Assembly (NCBI GenBank): GCA_031308135.1
Contig: JAHLJT010008756.1
Location: 133,378,949 to 133,442,948, forward strand
DNA from: Acheta domesticus
Taxonomy: Eukaryota > Arthropoda > Insecta > Orthoptera > Gryllidae
Length of the DNA: 64,000 nt
Reading direction: 5' to 3'
The notes under the pieces were generated by a model. The model made no database searches. It saw nothing but the letters and a program-made list of their open reading frames with translations, and was not told the DNA's origin. Numbering within the stretch: the first letter of the stretch is position 1; every line of letters starts with the position of its first letter. Positions 1-12,441 of this stretch are shown here, in pieces. The position numbers were made by a program, and so were the translations under genes.

Positions 1-1043
1 AGAAATCAGGATCTGTCTTTGAAACACGAGCGTGTCGTTGCTCCTTTCATACGGCAGAAAAAGCTTTGAGGTTTTAGGATACACTATTTCCTTGTCCTAG
101 TCTCCTGCACTCCATTACTTTTTTTTGTTAATTACTTGCGCCCCTTTTGCACAGGAGGCGAGTACGTGGGAAGTGACCTTAGCCTCCTAAGACAAGACCT
201 GCACTCGTTTTTAAAACAAATTTTAACTCAATTTCCAAATACAATTTCACAATGTAAACTTTAACACCTCGAGAATCCATTTTAACTTTCTTATGTATGT
301 AATGTAGGAAAAATTATAAGATGTTGCAAAACTAAACACGTCTAAAATTCCTAAAATACCTTCTAAACAAAGATGCAAGAGAAACAAATTCCGATAAATA
401 TCATTACGGTAAAAATGATCAGAATTGCTGTAGGTATTATTGATTACCAAAGCAAAAAAGAAATTATTGTGTGCTTCGTTTTAATCAGCTTAACGCAAAG
501 AGATTTGCACACGATAGCTGAAATATTATATGTGAATAATTTCCAAAATATTTATTAAAATATATAATCCTAACGAAAAAGTTTGTGCCTTGCTGCAGCA
601 CTAGTGCGTTTTTTTTGTTACCTGAATTCTCTATAAGTTCGAACAAAACAAAATAATGTTTTTTTGCCAGTAAAACGTTTCAATTATAAAGTTACGTTAG
701 GTGAAAGTTGTGAACTTTACGTCACAGGAATAAACGAATAAATGAAAGAGAGGGCGCACATTGAGGTGCAAATGGAAAAAATAATTACTTTCCCTTTAAT
801 GTCCTTTTACTCTTCGTTAAAAATTCCTTTTGAAATGATTTATGCAATTATGAAAAAAATACTTTACGTCAATATGATACAAGATCATAAAAAGTACTTT
901 TAGACAAAATCCTGACATTGAGCAAAATTCTCCAGTATATTTTTACATTACACTAGCAAAATTACGCGTCGTTCTCTACATTTATTGCTGCGTGCTACGA
1001 CCTGGTTGTTCTTGTGCCGCAAACGTCTCGCTATCATCTCATT
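1..1043. other. AT-rich non-coding stretch
   Basis: Unique-looking AT-rich sequence. Every frame is closed by frequent stops and no open frame exceeds about 67 codons. I see no tRNA, inverted repeat or array in it. Confidence 0.6.
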
Positions 1044-1726
1044 AGTAGAGACCGGATTTTTATGTAATCAAATATTTTTTTTATTTTTCTACTTACCGTT
1101 CTCAAAATTGTAATCTTGGCGAATCATAGCCCTCCTAACACAATATCGAATTTTTTCGTTACATATTTAGTACTATATTACATATTTCATATATTTTGCT
1201 GTTTTCACAATATATTTTCTTATTTTATCAATTTTCTTTTATTTAATTCCATATTTTTTATGAAATGTATTTTTTATATCAGCATTTTGCCTACATTATT
1301 GAGGAAATCTGGATGTCCAAAGCATTATTGACACCGCATTTTGTGATCTGTAACTTTAATTTCGAAGAACAATTTGCGATCACTGACGTGTAACACATCG
1401 ATGAAGATGCTACAGTGTATGTTAGCTGGTCGTAGATCTCGCCAGTTTGTGCGATGGCTTCTATTGCGATTAGTCCAGCTGCTAAACTACGGTCCTGAAT
1501 TACAATAGATGAAGATTTTACTACTGCCGAGAAAGTTGTATGATGTAAAGTGAGCAGTTTTTATAAATTTAATTTCGTATAACGTAAATGTATTTTATCA
1601 TTGGTGTAATTTAATATTACATATTATATTCGATTTTACATATTTATTGCATATTCTTTCTATTTTCATTACATATTTATGTGCATATTTTGACGTTTTA
1701 TACTACATATTTTTCCGGTCTCTACT
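1044..1726. mobile_element. Inverted-repeat DNA element, 683 bp, non-autonomous
   Basis: The left end reads AGTAGAGACCGG at 1044-1055 and its exact reverse complement closes the element at 1715-1726. The adjoining bases (TTTTTATGTA versus AAAAATATGTA in inverted order) extend the match. The interior is AT-rich, with many scattered ACATATTT subterminal motifs on both sides, and has no coding potential. This is the layout of a MITE or deletion derivative of a cut-and-paste transposon. I could not find a clean target-site duplication, so the superfamily is left open. Confidence 0.6.
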
Positions 1727-1779
1727 TCATCCCGTCTACATCCCGTGCCGCCGGCTGTCCTGCTCAACCCCGCCCCGTG

Positions 1780-1975
1780 TCACATGGCAATGCCCAGCAG
1801 CAATGAAGCCCAAGTGGATTGGAAAATGCTTTCAACTGCAGCGACACCTAGCGGAGAGTTACAACAAATCATAAAGCATAAAAATCCTTCTCCATGGACA
1901 AAGCACTAAGATTTGCCAACTTTCATTGAGATCGGTCAACGGTGTCGGATGTTCAGAAAATTGATACGAATTGAA
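1780..1975 (+). repeat. Retroposon-like 3'-region fragment, copy 1
   Basis: The order GATTG-AAAATGCT, CGACACCTAGCGG, AGTTACAAC and GCCAACTTTCATTGAGATCGG recurs at 30180-30345, so this is a dispersed repeat. The phrase 'CCAACTTTCAT-GAGATCGGTCAA' is typical of non-coding 3' regions of invertebrate retroposons and related elements. The family is not identified. Confidence 0.4.
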
Positions 1976-3311
1976 GGGTGAAAAGGATCCATGTCTACAA
2001 GCAGGATGGTATATTGATGTCTTTAGCATACTTTTATATGGGGCAGCATTAAACATTTTCCTAATTTTGGATATAAAAAGTGTTGTATGGCGACGCCTGC
2101 AGCCATCACGCTCTCCGAGTTTATCCTCGTCGCCACTGTTGTATCTCAGAAACACATACTTTTCTTAAAAGAAGATTTATTAACTGAACAATCTTGGCCC
2201 ACTCGGCCGCCATATACAAATGCCACAATACACTCTAAGGAAACATTTTTGCCATCTGACTCACTACGCAGCGCGCTCTTCTCTGTCGAGATCTGCCGCC
2301 GGCGCCCTTTTATGTCGGCCAGCTCCCGCGTAAGACTTCGCGCGGCTCCTCCTAATTGGCTGGCTCGATGGTGCGCGAAGTCCAAGGAGTAGTCATTGCT
2401 GTTCTGAGCGCGCTTTTTGGCGCGTTCGGCGAAACTCGGCGCTCCTGCTGCCGACGCTCTGTGCTGTGTGCTGCACGCCGCCGGCGCTCTTTGCCGCGGC
2501 AATTTCGAATTGCCGGCCATATACTACAAAAAGTGGTATTCTTTTTTTTTTCAGAGTTTAAAATACAATGTACTTTAAACGCTGACAGAAGCAATCATGG
2601 CAGTTCTTAATAGCACTTTAATAACAAAATTCCTCCAATTCTCACTTAAAATGTTGCTTGCAGAATTCTAAGTAATGGCCTTCGTTTGTACTTTCACGTA
2701 CATTGTTGGAAGCCAAGGTTCTTATTTACATTCCCTTTTATAAAAGTGGACATCAATCTTGAACTATGTTTAAGACCTTCAATGACGATACCAATACATT
2801 TCCTTCGATGTGATGTCAAATTCTTCTCTCACTATGGCTTTAATTGTAGTTTTTATTCATTTTCCATTGATTGTCTAGTATGGATTCTTGGCCCATTAGA
2901 TTTTGCTGGCACTCTTGGTTTTTGATCGTCAATATAGACAAACTCCATTGTAGCCCTGGGTTATTCTATAAGTTTTATTTTAATGACTTCATTAAAATTT
3001 TCTGAAATTACAGTTTTGAGATTTGCAATACTTTGCATTTGGCCAAGTGTTTTTAGTATCGGTTACAAAACATTATACATTTCTTTTAGATTATCAAATA
3101 TAATAATTTAATTTTATACTATAGAAGCATTTGGGAAATTAGATTTAATTCTATTGTCAATGTGTGTGTATATGTTTCCTCTGCAACAAAAATGTTTGTT
3201 CCCAAGAAGTTGCCTATCAAAAACTTTCAGGTGCTCTCTTTTATAGTTTGCACCACATATTAATAGATGATATGTAGATCACGTTCGAATTTGTAAAGTA
3301 TATATCGTCGT
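1976..3311. other. Non-coding stretch with a CpG-rich block
   Basis: Mostly AT-rich sequence without coding potential. At 2240-2530 it turns GC- and CpG-rich (CGCGCTCTT, GCCGCCGGCGC, CGCGCTTTTTGGCGCG), with short open frames on both strands that have no recognisable content. No splice structure or promoter could be assigned. Confidence 0.5.
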
Positions 3312-3543
3312 GGTAACCGCAATTAGTCGTATGTCAAAAAACTTTTTTTTTTGTTTATTACACCATTGTGATCAGTCAAGAGAACTATATCAGTTGCAAA
3401 AGGCCGTAAGACGAGGGAGTAATGGAAACACAAACAGTAAACTTCTATATTTGTGAAAGTTACTGTCAAGATATGGAGAGATAACGTTTTTCGTTCTTCC
3501 TGAAAACTACGGTAGGTTTGACATACGACCTATTGCGGTTACC
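3312..3543. mobile_element. Small inverted-repeat element (MITE-like), 232 bp
   Basis: A 27-bp arm at 3312-3338 (GGTAACCGCAAT...GTATGTCAAA) is repeated in inverted orientation at 3517-3543 with two mismatches. The interior is unrelated AT-rich sequence. No target-site duplication is visible immediately outside, so the true ends may lie slightly inside or outside the arms. Confidence 0.6.
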
Positions 3544-6500
3544 TAACAATGTTAAGTATTTCAATGTTATGTTTTATATTTTGGTATTCGTATCATGGTA
3601 ATTTCGGATATTACGTTTTAGAAACCTCAAAAATGTATTTCATATGTAAAAACGTTTTTAAAAGATCTATAGAAATATGGACAGCAATTTTGGATACAAC
3701 CGGTCAAATGAATAATTAACTTGAAGATTTTTTGCATACTTTACAAAAAGGTTTCGAGAAGCATGTTAATTTATGAAAGTTAATTATATTCGTCATCATT
3801 AACATTAATGATTAAACACAAATACGGGATATTAACCCGCACTTAGCACACGAAATGAGTTATTCATGAGCATGGCCTTGTGTTCTTCGCCGTTGTAAGA
3901 ACTGCTTGAGAATCAGGGTGGTTATGATCTGAGAGTTTTTATTGAAGCTTTTCCCAGCAAGTGACTTAATGCTGCCGAGAGTGGGGAGTGCCCTTTGACT
4001 ATTTTGCAAAAGGAGATTTAGAAAATCTAAATTTTTGTTTTGTTTCTAAATCTTCAATTTTCTCTGGAATTCCTCGGTTCTCTGTGTAGTATATGTCGTC
4101 TTTTTGTCAAGTTTCCCTTGATTCACAGAGCAAGTGATAAGATGTTCTCTTGCCTTGTTTCTCAACAATTAAATGTAGTTTATTTTCCTACCCTTTTTTA
4201 TATTATGTAGACTTGTACTGTTCTTGTCAAATGAAATAATACATCAAGAATTTGTCTTACATTTGATGCCTGTGAATTCCTAGATCACTCTAAGTAGTCG
4301 AGGATTCATTTGAAAATTTAATGAGAGTATTCATCCCTTCTTCTATCCGTGAAAACAATTTACAGAAAAACTTTGGAGCGGTTTTTGAGAAAGAAAGTTT
4401 TTTAATTATCTATATTTCGCACCAAATTATATGAAAAATACTCATATTTTCAAATAATAGAACTTGAACGTATTTCAAGATCCGTCCTTAAGGAACAGAT
4501 TTCTTTAAAGAAAAATCTCTATCTTCAATACTAGTTGTAGGAAGACGCCAAAAATTTTTCGCATTTGCAATTTTCGAAAAATCTAGGATTTTAACGAATC
4601 CGAGACCTGCACCATTCTTTTATGCATCTTTTATGCAAACAGAGGCCAACGTTTGATCTCAACATGCCATTTTTGAGAAAAGTTTGAAAATGTTTTGGGG
4701 GCTTCATGTAAAGTACCCTTAAATATAACAAAATCGTTTGAAGCTCCCAAAGCTTTGAGTTCTTTCAGATCGACCAGAATGGAAATATCAATTTTGGTGA
4801 AAATTGGCTGAACGGTTAAGGCGCTAGAGTTGATCACAGACGGGCAGAATGACGTACTATCGTCAATCGGTTTTTCTACGGTATGAAGGACCCACAATAC
4901 ATGGATTCTGGCTTCACCACTTGTTAAAGTTTATTTTTCTATATTTATCAATAGAATTTATCATTTTTGGTACCAGGGTCCGGAATTGAGAGTTTTTCTG
5001 CAGAAATTTCCGGCACACGATTACATAACTTTCTCTTTTTATGAAGTACCTTCGATGTACCCTTAGGAGGAAGTGAAAACCAATGCAAGTCATTAATATT
5101 TTGTAAGTTTAATTAGATCCATTTTAGTGACTTTCTTCACTGACTAGTGGTACACATTTCGTATATTTACAAGTATTGTCTACTGATATTTTCTGTGTAT
5201 GAAATTTGTTGCAAATATTTTTAGTCGCTAAACAGTTTCACGACGCAGAGACGCTGTTTAAACAGAACAAAACAATAAGGAAAACAGTATAGTATATAAA
5301 ACATTTGTTTGCTCAGACATCACAGACCACAAGTCCTGTCGCGCGATCAAATAACCTCCTCCTGGAACGGACAGCCAAGTGTTCTCAGTCAAAACCTAGC
5401 AAGAATAATTTAGTTCCGTACGAACTCGGAAGGATAAAAATGATCGAAGGGGAACATTACAATTTGATTTTCGTTTGATTGACAGTCTGACAAACTTCAT
5501 AGTTTGTATCGGGACCAATGAATCGTGACTTCAACTTCAAATACAATAAAACTGCTGTATTGGCAGACTATGCAATTACTAGTGTCTGATATTTATTACA
5601 AACGCGGCAGTAAATATGGCGCTTGCGCAATATAAATTTATAAACTTATAGATTCTTTTAGTTATAATTTTATTAATACAGAGCTCTAACATGTGTAGTA
5701 ATAACAGTTTCTTTTGTATAATAATTGAGCAATTACATAATTTGAAAGATTGATTTACATATTATGGTGCAAGTTGTTCTTACACTCGTTCATTCTAAGG
5801 TAAACACGTTCAAGTGTTTTGAGTAGGAAACACGATTTCCTCTAATAGTTCGTTATTCTCAAATTTAGTTAGGATAAAGATTACTAGATGCAATTTACCA
5901 GGTAGGACGTCAATTTACAAGATTTTGCATGTCCCGATATGTCTGATTTGTTTTGTCCTTTTAAAAACAATCTCATTGTTAGAAATACGTCAGTGTGTTT
6001 GTTTCTGTATTTCAAGGCTGAAGACATTTCCTAAACGTTGAAAACAAACATATTAACCTAAACAATATCATGTTAACATAATCTAATACTCAAATAATTG
6101 CTCGTGAAATTTATACCGAACACAACCCTTGGCAGACAAATTTCGAAAGATTTCGAAGGAAATAAATTCATTTACACGACTTACAAGCAGTATCGGTTGT
6201 TTGTCGTTGTCTCGCGGGTTGGTCTCAATGTGTCAATTCGTCGCTGTTTTTATCGGTCCGTGGGGGACAATAAATTGTGCTACCGTCTGGATCTTGGAAC
6301 GAGGTGAGGTCGCTTTCTGGTTCTCTAGTTGGTCTGGAAAGCAAGCAACATTTCTTAAAGCGAAGAAGACATTTCTTTGGAAAGAAGACGATTGTTGATA
6401 AAGGATTAAAAAATCAATTCCCTTTACCACAGTTACACAAGAAGAACTTCTGCAAAGTGTTGAGAAGGAATGTAAGTAGCTTCTACTAGAAAAGAGTCAA

Positions 6501-6582
6501 ACATATTGTGAACAGCACTTTCAAGTTTAACATTCACTCTTTCTTTCTTGGTTTTGTGGTGAAATGTCGTTAGCATTTAAAA
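3544..6582. other. AT-rich non-coding stretch with a dispersed 27-bp match
   Basis: No gene. At 5008-5034 the sequence TTCCGGCACACGATTACATA and its continuation recurs in the same orientation at 38176-38202 with two differences, which suggests fragments of one dispersed repeat. The block at 4690-4860 has the look of a retroposon 3' region (GAAAATTGGCTGAACGGTTA, then a run towards ACAGACGGGCAG). Open frames at 4631-4897 (minus) and 6098-6489 (plus) are short and unremarkable. Confidence 0.45.
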
Positions 6583-7191
6583 TTAAATGATCACAGGTGT
6601 TGTCATTGACAACAATTTTGTTTATTTGAAGAGCTTCTTTCGATGGCTTAGTCATTATCATCATCATCAGTTTATACTACGTACAAGCAATGTAACAAAC
6701 AATTAGCTAAACAATTAAAACATAAGATTAAAACAAAACATTAGGATTGAAAGATTACTAATAATCTAAAAATAATTAACATTTTGTGAAATGAAAGAAA
6801 AAGAAAATAGAGGGTGTTAAAGCATTTTGTATTACAGCAATTTTGAATCTACCCAAGAAAGTGGATGAAATTAAATTGAACTCGTGGAAAATTTTGTAAC
6901 AGGAACATGAAAAGTAAGTTTAGCTGTTCCTTGCCTGCTGTCTGGAAGCCACAAAACAACTACGCGGGTTCGGATGGGCCAGACGGCTTAAGTACTTGGC
7001 TTTGGGGTGGTGGAAGAGGAGGGTTTAATGGCCTGGGTGCGGGTTGCTGACAATTGCGACGCCCCGGAAGAGATGTTTAACTAATTGTTATATTTCTTGT
7101 ACGTACTAGACACTGATGACGGGTAAGACATGGAAAGCTGCTCTTGAAATAAACAGTATTGTTGGCAACGACAATATCTGTGATCATTTAA
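6583..7191. mobile_element. Inverted-repeat element with ~115-130-bp arms (family C), about 600 bp
   Basis: The left arm (6583-6717) and the right arm read in reverse (7191-7075) align base by base. Both start TTAAATGATCACAG, continue through GTTTATTT-AAGAGC, and reach CTA-GTACGTACAAG. The outermost TTAA on both sides could be a target-site duplication of the piggyBac type, or simply part of the arm. The interior has no open frame. Related sequence occurs inverted at 24225-24585, and about 130 bp of it forms the body of the SINE at 23265-23699. Confidence 0.65.
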
Positions 7192-7686
7192 CTCACTCTT
7201 TTTCCCTCCATTTCTATACGTACGATGTCTCTAGTATTCAAATTTATTAGTGACAGAATACTTTTCCGTATGTGCATTGAGCTACGAGTACTAAATAGCA
7301 AGGCTGTAAGCTCTGAAAGCTCGTCGCTACTACTGTGTGTTATTCAGTATGAAACATATGAAAAGATGCTAGGAACAAATTCCCAACAAAATACAATTAG
7401 ATACCAGTTTTGATATTTCGCTACTACGAGGTGGAGTTACAAGCAGCGTAAACGACTCGCTTCTGTTGGGTTTTCGAACCAACCAGAAAAGGCTTAACGT
7501 GCGGCACATACGAGCGCTTCTATTTGCGGTTTCGTTTAGAAGAGCCATGACGTAGCGTGTTGGCCCACTCCGCCGTCGCTCGAGGGAGATTATTCGCCCG
7601 CCATGCGCCTGGCGTCAGCCGTGTTTGATTAATGACGTCACGCGCGTAATTCACCGGTCAGTAGTAGCGCGCACGGGCGATCAACG
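7192..7686. other. Flank running into GC-rich sequence
   Basis: No gene. AT-rich to about 7430, then increasingly GC- and CpG-rich up to the minisatellite. Confidence 0.5.
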
Positions 7687-8204
7687 GCGGGGGACGGGGC
7701 GGGGGACGGGGCGGGGGACGGGGCGGGGGACGGGGCGGGGGACGGGGCGGGGGACGGGGCGGGGCACGGGGCGGGGGACGGGGCGGGGGACGGGGCGGGG
7801 GACGGGGCGGGGGACGGGGCGGGGGACGGGGCGGGGGACGGGGCGGGGGACGGGGCGGGGGACGGGGCGGGGGACGGGGCGGGGGCCGGGGCGGGGGCCG
7901 GGGCGGGGGCCGGGGCGGGGGCCGGGGCGGGGGCCGGGGCGGGGGCCGGGGCGGGGGCCGGGGCGGGGGCCGGGGCGGGGGCCGGGGCGGGGGACGGGGC
8001 GGGGGACGGGGCGGGGGACGGGGCGGGGGACGGGGCGGGGGACGGGGCGGGGGCCGGGGCGGGGGACGGGGCGGGGGCCGGGGCGGGGGACGGGGCGGGG
8101 GACGGGGCGGGGGACGGGGCGGGGGACGGGGCGGGGACGGGGCGGGGGACGGGGCGGGGGGCGGGGCGGGGGAAGGGCGGGGGACGGGCGGGGGACGGGC
8201 GGGG
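7687..8204 (+). repeat. GC minisatellite, 12-bp unit GGGGGACGGGGC, about 42 copies
   Basis: The unit repeats nearly perfectly. A middle block (about 7880-7990) carries GGGGGCCGGGGC in about ten consecutive units, and the two variants alternate around 8050-8100, so variants have spread in blocks. The last units decay to GGGGAAGGGC. Because 12 is divisible by 3, all frames stay open and give long Gly/Arg, Pro/Ala and Pro/Arg peptides on both strands; these are artefacts. The G-rich strand has high quadruplex potential. Confidence 0.95.
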
Positions 8205-8934
8205 CTCGAGGTTTTGGGTGTGGCGAGGAATATGGCGGGAGGAGTTTAGAAATCCGATCGGATTCATTTTGAGGAAAGAAGGCGTGGGAGTAGATGCGGC
8301 AAGGAATATTGCAGTTTATCGTAGACTGCACTTTATTTCTTCTTACTAGACTCCCTTCCCCGGAGAGGCTTTGTCCTGTCAGGCCGCGCCGCCCCCAGAT
8401 TGACCGATGGGCGGGGGCACGCGCTGGGCGGAGGAGCGCGGGTGGGCAGTGGGTATCTGGCGGTGAGCGGGTGGGAAGTGGTTGGGTGGACATATGGCGG
8501 TGAGCGGGGCGGACGTGTGGCGCCGTGCGCGTTCCGGATGACGCCGCTGTGCACGTGCCGGGTGTTGCGCCGTACCAAGAGGCGTTGGCGCCGTGGGAAT
8601 GCGCTTGAACGCCAGCGGCGAGAGCTGGCACTCGTGTCATGTGCCCCCCCCCCTCTCATGGCTTCCTCTTCACCACCGCACGAGAGCTCACGCTAGATTC
8701 CGCATGTGAGTGATGCCATATAACTTATGTTCGGATATTTAGACATATCCCCGGTTCTGCGGGAGGTGTTAGTCCTCAAAGGATCCAATAGGCTTAAATA
8801 AAAAAAATTAATAAATTTAGACATTAATGTGCAACTATTCACTACGATACGCAGAATGAGCATGATGTTGAATGAAGGTATACATAGGAAATATTACAGA
8901 ATCTTCTTCCCTACAAGTTTGCGCTCACCCGTAA
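8205..8934. other. CpG-rich flank of the minisatellite
   Basis: GC-rich unique sequence to about 8650 (for example GCGGGGGCACGCGCTGGGCGG), then AT-rich. Open frames here are short and not conserved-looking. It could hold a promoter, but I see no element that proves one. Confidence 0.4.
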
Positions 8935-9178
8935 GGGCGGCTCCACACATTTGGCATTCGCCGAGCAGCAGCCACCTACTGCTCGCCCAATCCCGACCAG
9001 CTGATGTGATCGGCAAACGTCCGCTTCCTTTGAAGCATCCCAAAGGTCGACATGCGATGGGTAGGGCGAGCACCGAATGTTCTTCACTCGGCAAACTGCA
9101 AGCAACTCATTCTCAATACTCGAGATTCAGAGAGCGGTTTCCCGCTCTTCGCCGAATAACGAATGTGTGGAGCCGCTT
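8935..9178. mobile_element. PIF/Harbinger-type MITE, 244 bp
   Basis: The ends carry inverted repeats sharing GCGGCTCCACACATT (15 of 15), with weaker similarity further in (ATTCG-CGA). The element is flanked on both sides by the trinucleotide TAA (8932-8934 and 9179-9181). A 3-bp TAA/TTA duplication is the signature of PIF/Harbinger transposition. A second internal inverted pair (GCTCGCCC... / ...GGGCGAGC) makes a nested hairpin. The interior has no transposase frame, so it is non-autonomous. Confidence 0.7.
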
Positions 9179-9181
9179 TAA

Positions 9182-10147
9182 AAGTATTATTTCGAGCCTT
9201 GCGCTGCCGTTAGAACAAACACAAGTAGTGGTAGGTGCCGTACACCTCCCCGTGATAATCACTTTTAATGAACGTTCCCGCTGAATACGCCTCGCTTGGG
9301 TCGTGGCTCTGCATCTCTCTCCGCCTGACGCCTCCGCGGCGCGGTTTAATCACCCGCAGCCACACGCCCTTGGGCGACACGTGCCTGGGAGCGCTCCTCA
9401 GGCGTCACGCCCCCACCCCAACCACCCACCCCTTCGCCTCCCCTCCCGCGCTCTCGCTGCCGAGGAGCGACCCCAACCCCTGCCTTAGATTTCCGTTCTT
9501 CGCCACAACCGCCCACGCTCCTGCGGTCCCTGTAGCCCTCAACGATTCCTATTCCTTTGGTGCTCCCGCTCCCGCTTCCACATCCCACCCCGCTTCCACA
9601 TCCCACCCCATCCCACCCGGGTCGCCCCCGACCCCCACCTCCCGACTCCAATTCCTATTCCTTTGCCGCAAACGCCCATGGTGCTCCCGTCCTCGCTCCC
9701 GCTTCCACAGACCCCTCCCCAGCCCAGCCCACCTCCTGGGCCACCCGCGACCCCAACCCCTGCCTCCGATTCTTATTCCTTCGCCACAATTGCCCACACT
9801 TCTCCCGCTCTCGCTGTAGTACTGCTTGTCTCCAACCGTCCTCGCCGAAGCACCTTACCCCCGCTCGTTAGCCTTAGCTGACAACGCCGCCCCGGCCGTC
9901 ACTTCTCCCCGATGATGCCCAAAGCGATTCCCAACTGCACGTTCCCACTCCACCCGCCCTGGCACCCTCGCGCCTTGGAGAAAACAACCTGCCTTTTGCC
10001 CCAAAGTTGTGCGATTCTTCACGCTATAATATTGATTTGAGATTGTTGGCTTACATTGAAAGATGTTATTTTGTGTACGTTAGAAGATTAGCTCATATAA
10101 TCACCGAAGGCCGATTCATGTTTCTCTTCTCTAAAATTAGTTTCCAC
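9182..10147. other. C-rich degenerate tract
   Basis: 9300-9985 is strongly C-rich on the plus strand, with local duplications such as CCGCTTCCACATCCCACCC at 9575-9610. It gives long Pro-rich or Gly-rich frames without domain content. No gene is supported. Confidence 0.5.
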
Positions 10148-10610
10148 GATTGATTGATTGACTCGTTATTGATTGATTACTCGTGAGATCCGGCGCAGAC
10201 CTACACGCCAATGATAAATTTTTTCTACATCCAGGTCTAACTACATCCAGAGCGAGACCAGCGGGGACAGCCCCTGCCGGAACATGCTTTTCTATTTCGG
10301 CTGGCCTTCCGACATATGTGGTAGTTTAGTTCATGTGTGTGTGTAAGTAAGGAGTAAGGTCATGACAAGAAAGAGGAAGGATCGTCCGCGATCCGTGGTC
10401 CGTTTGTTAGACAACTGACATTGCCTGATGTTGATCGGAAAAACACGAAGAACTACTAGCCGGCCGCTAAAATTAGCTTCTGGACATTAGCTGAATTCGA
10501 CCTCACTATCCAGCTAGTGTCGAAAATTATTGCACCGTCGCGACTCGAAATCTATTATCTCTGCAGAGGAACTGCAGTGACATCAGATGATGCCCCGTGC
10601 CGCCTTAGCC
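10148..10610 (-). mobile_element. SINE family A, full-length but diverged copy
   Basis: Read on the minus strand, it starts with a degenerate tRNA-related head ending near 10540 and follows the family-A order: GTGTCGAAAAT, then the conserved centre (TGTTGATCGGA-AAAC), GATC-GCGCG-like, CTTACACACACAC, and a 3' end of GATT repeats near 10150. The B box is decayed. It lies just upstream of the tandem duplication at 10739. Confidence 0.65.
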
Positions 10611-11266
10611 TCAATTTTCACGGGTTTTCAGCTTTTGCACAGAAATACATTTTTGCTTAAGAGCCCTGACAGGTTTAAGAAACCTAGCAGGTACGAGGCA
10701 AAAATGCCATAGCAACATCCCGTACTAACGAGATTCTAACAACTACCAAACTGTGATATTTTTTTAGATGAGAGCGACTCCAGGCGAAGAAAGTGGTGGT
10801 CAATTTGGACGACCTGTAAATGATGCCAACTTACGAGTACATACCCCAAGGATTCCCTAGACCCAAGCGAGAAGGTTTCAAGAAACCTCGGCTAGAAAAT
10901 CAAGTGACAAACACAGCAGCATTTTCAAACGCCCAATGCTTAACTCTCAATTAGACATTTATCAACATCGACGGCGAATTTGCAATTGGATGCACTCACA
11001 TTTCCATATTAATGCAAAATGGGCGACATGAAAAGCATACGCTTTACATATTTACTCCAAAAGTTAGCGTGGAGAGTTTGCTCAATGTGTTTATACGTCA
11101 CATGAAATGTGATCGAACACATTTGTAAATCCCAGAGTAATAAGAAATGTTCATTAGCACCTGAAGACTACATGCCAATGTTCAATTTACATATTTGTAA
11201 AAGAAATATTTAATTCTGAGTATGTAATGTGTAGAATAAATATGATTGGTACTTCTTTCTTATTAC

Positions 11267-11726
11267 GAAGCTGCGGATGTTTGCCTATTTTTATCCTTCA
11301 ATTAAAAACACAATATTTTAGGATACTTATTCATTTTGAAGCATTAGGTGTATTAAAAGATAATACTACTAATGCCTCAAAATGAATAAGTAACCGAAAA
11401 TACTAAATTTTTAATTGAAGGATAAAAATAGGCAAATGGCAAAAATCCGCGAATAGGCAAAAATCCGCAAATAGGCAAAAATCCGCAAATAGGCAAAAAT
11501 CCGCAAATAGGCAAAAATCCGCAAATAGGCAAAAATCCGCAAATAGGCAAAAATCCGCAAATAGGCAAAAATCCGCAAATAGGCAAAAATCCGCAAATAG
11601 GCAAAAATCCGCAAATAGGCAAAAATCCGCAAATAGGCAAAAATCCGCAAATAGGCAAAAATCCGCAAATAGGCAAAAATCCGCAAATAGGCAAAAATCC
11701 GCAAATAGGCAAAAATCCGCATCTTA
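11267..11726. mobile_element. hAT-type MITE copy 1, with an internal tandem array
   Basis: The element is flanked by the perfect 8-bp duplication CTTATTAC (11259-11266 and 11727-11734), which fits the hAT target pattern nTnnnnAn. Terminal inverted repeats are GAAGCTGCGGA / TAAGATGCGGA. The arms around 11281-11437 are almost fully palindromic (TTTTATCCTTCAATTAAAAA and its reverse), with a loop near 11350-11370. No transposase frame is present. The right arm carries the 18-bp array described separately. The second copy is at 22027-22224. Confidence 0.8.
11433..11720 (+). repeat. 18-bp array AGGCAAAAATCCGCAAAT, 16 copies
   Basis: Sixteen AAAAATCCGC cores spaced exactly 18 bp apart (11441 to 11711), nearly identical to each other. 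The array lies in the right terminal region of the hAT-type MITE, and its unit matches the single terminal sequence of the unexpanded sister copy (22199-22220). The array therefore grew from the transposon end. Confidence 0.95.
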
Positions 11727-12441
11727 CTTATTACTTTCAACTTTCTTTTCTACTGAAAACACACACATTGTTCCGTGTTCCGCGTAACGCGTCTTATTTT
11801 GGGGAATACACACCACCGCTAAAGGGAGTTAAGCCGAGGGCTCTACGAAATGGAGCGTGCTGCTTTCACGGGTGGCGAGGATTTCTTTGAGAGCGCAGCG
11901 CGCCGATGTACTGTAATGTACTGCAATTGTATGAACTACCGACTTGTCACATTTTAGACGAGAGCGACTCTCAGAGGAGTAATTGGCGGTCAATTTGGAC
12001 GAGCTATAAAAAAGGCAACGTTCATAATCCAAGGATTCTCTAGCCCCATGCGAGAAGTCTTCAAAGAAAGCTTGGATTGAAAATCCAAGACAAACAGAAC
12101 AGAATTCCCGAGCGCCAGATATTAAACTCTTCTTTCGACATTCAGCAAGATCAACGACGTAATTGCAATTGGATGCACTTACTTTTCCACATTAGTGCAA
12201 AATCGGAGACTTAGACTGAGCTTTTCACATTTACTCCTAATGATAGCATAGAGCGTTTGCATAATGTGTTCAATGCGTGACTTAAAATGTAATAGCACAC
12301 ATTTGCAAAGTAACCAGAAAGGCTCACATATACCGGAAGACTAGATATCAATATTTAATTTATACATAACTTGAAAATAAATGTTTAATTCTGAATGTGT
12401 ACAGTGTAGAATAAATGTGATTGGTGCTTCTTTCTTACTAC

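Noticed and set aside
7625..8640. Long frames on both strands (Gly/Arg, Pro/Ala, Pro/Arg repeats)
   Set aside because: They are translations of a 12-bp GC array, open in all frames because the unit length is a multiple of three and contains no stop.
11433..11720. CRISPR array
   Set aside because: The 18-bp units are directly adjacent with no unique spacers, there are no cas genes, and the setting is eukaryotic. The same applies to all other tandem arrays here.
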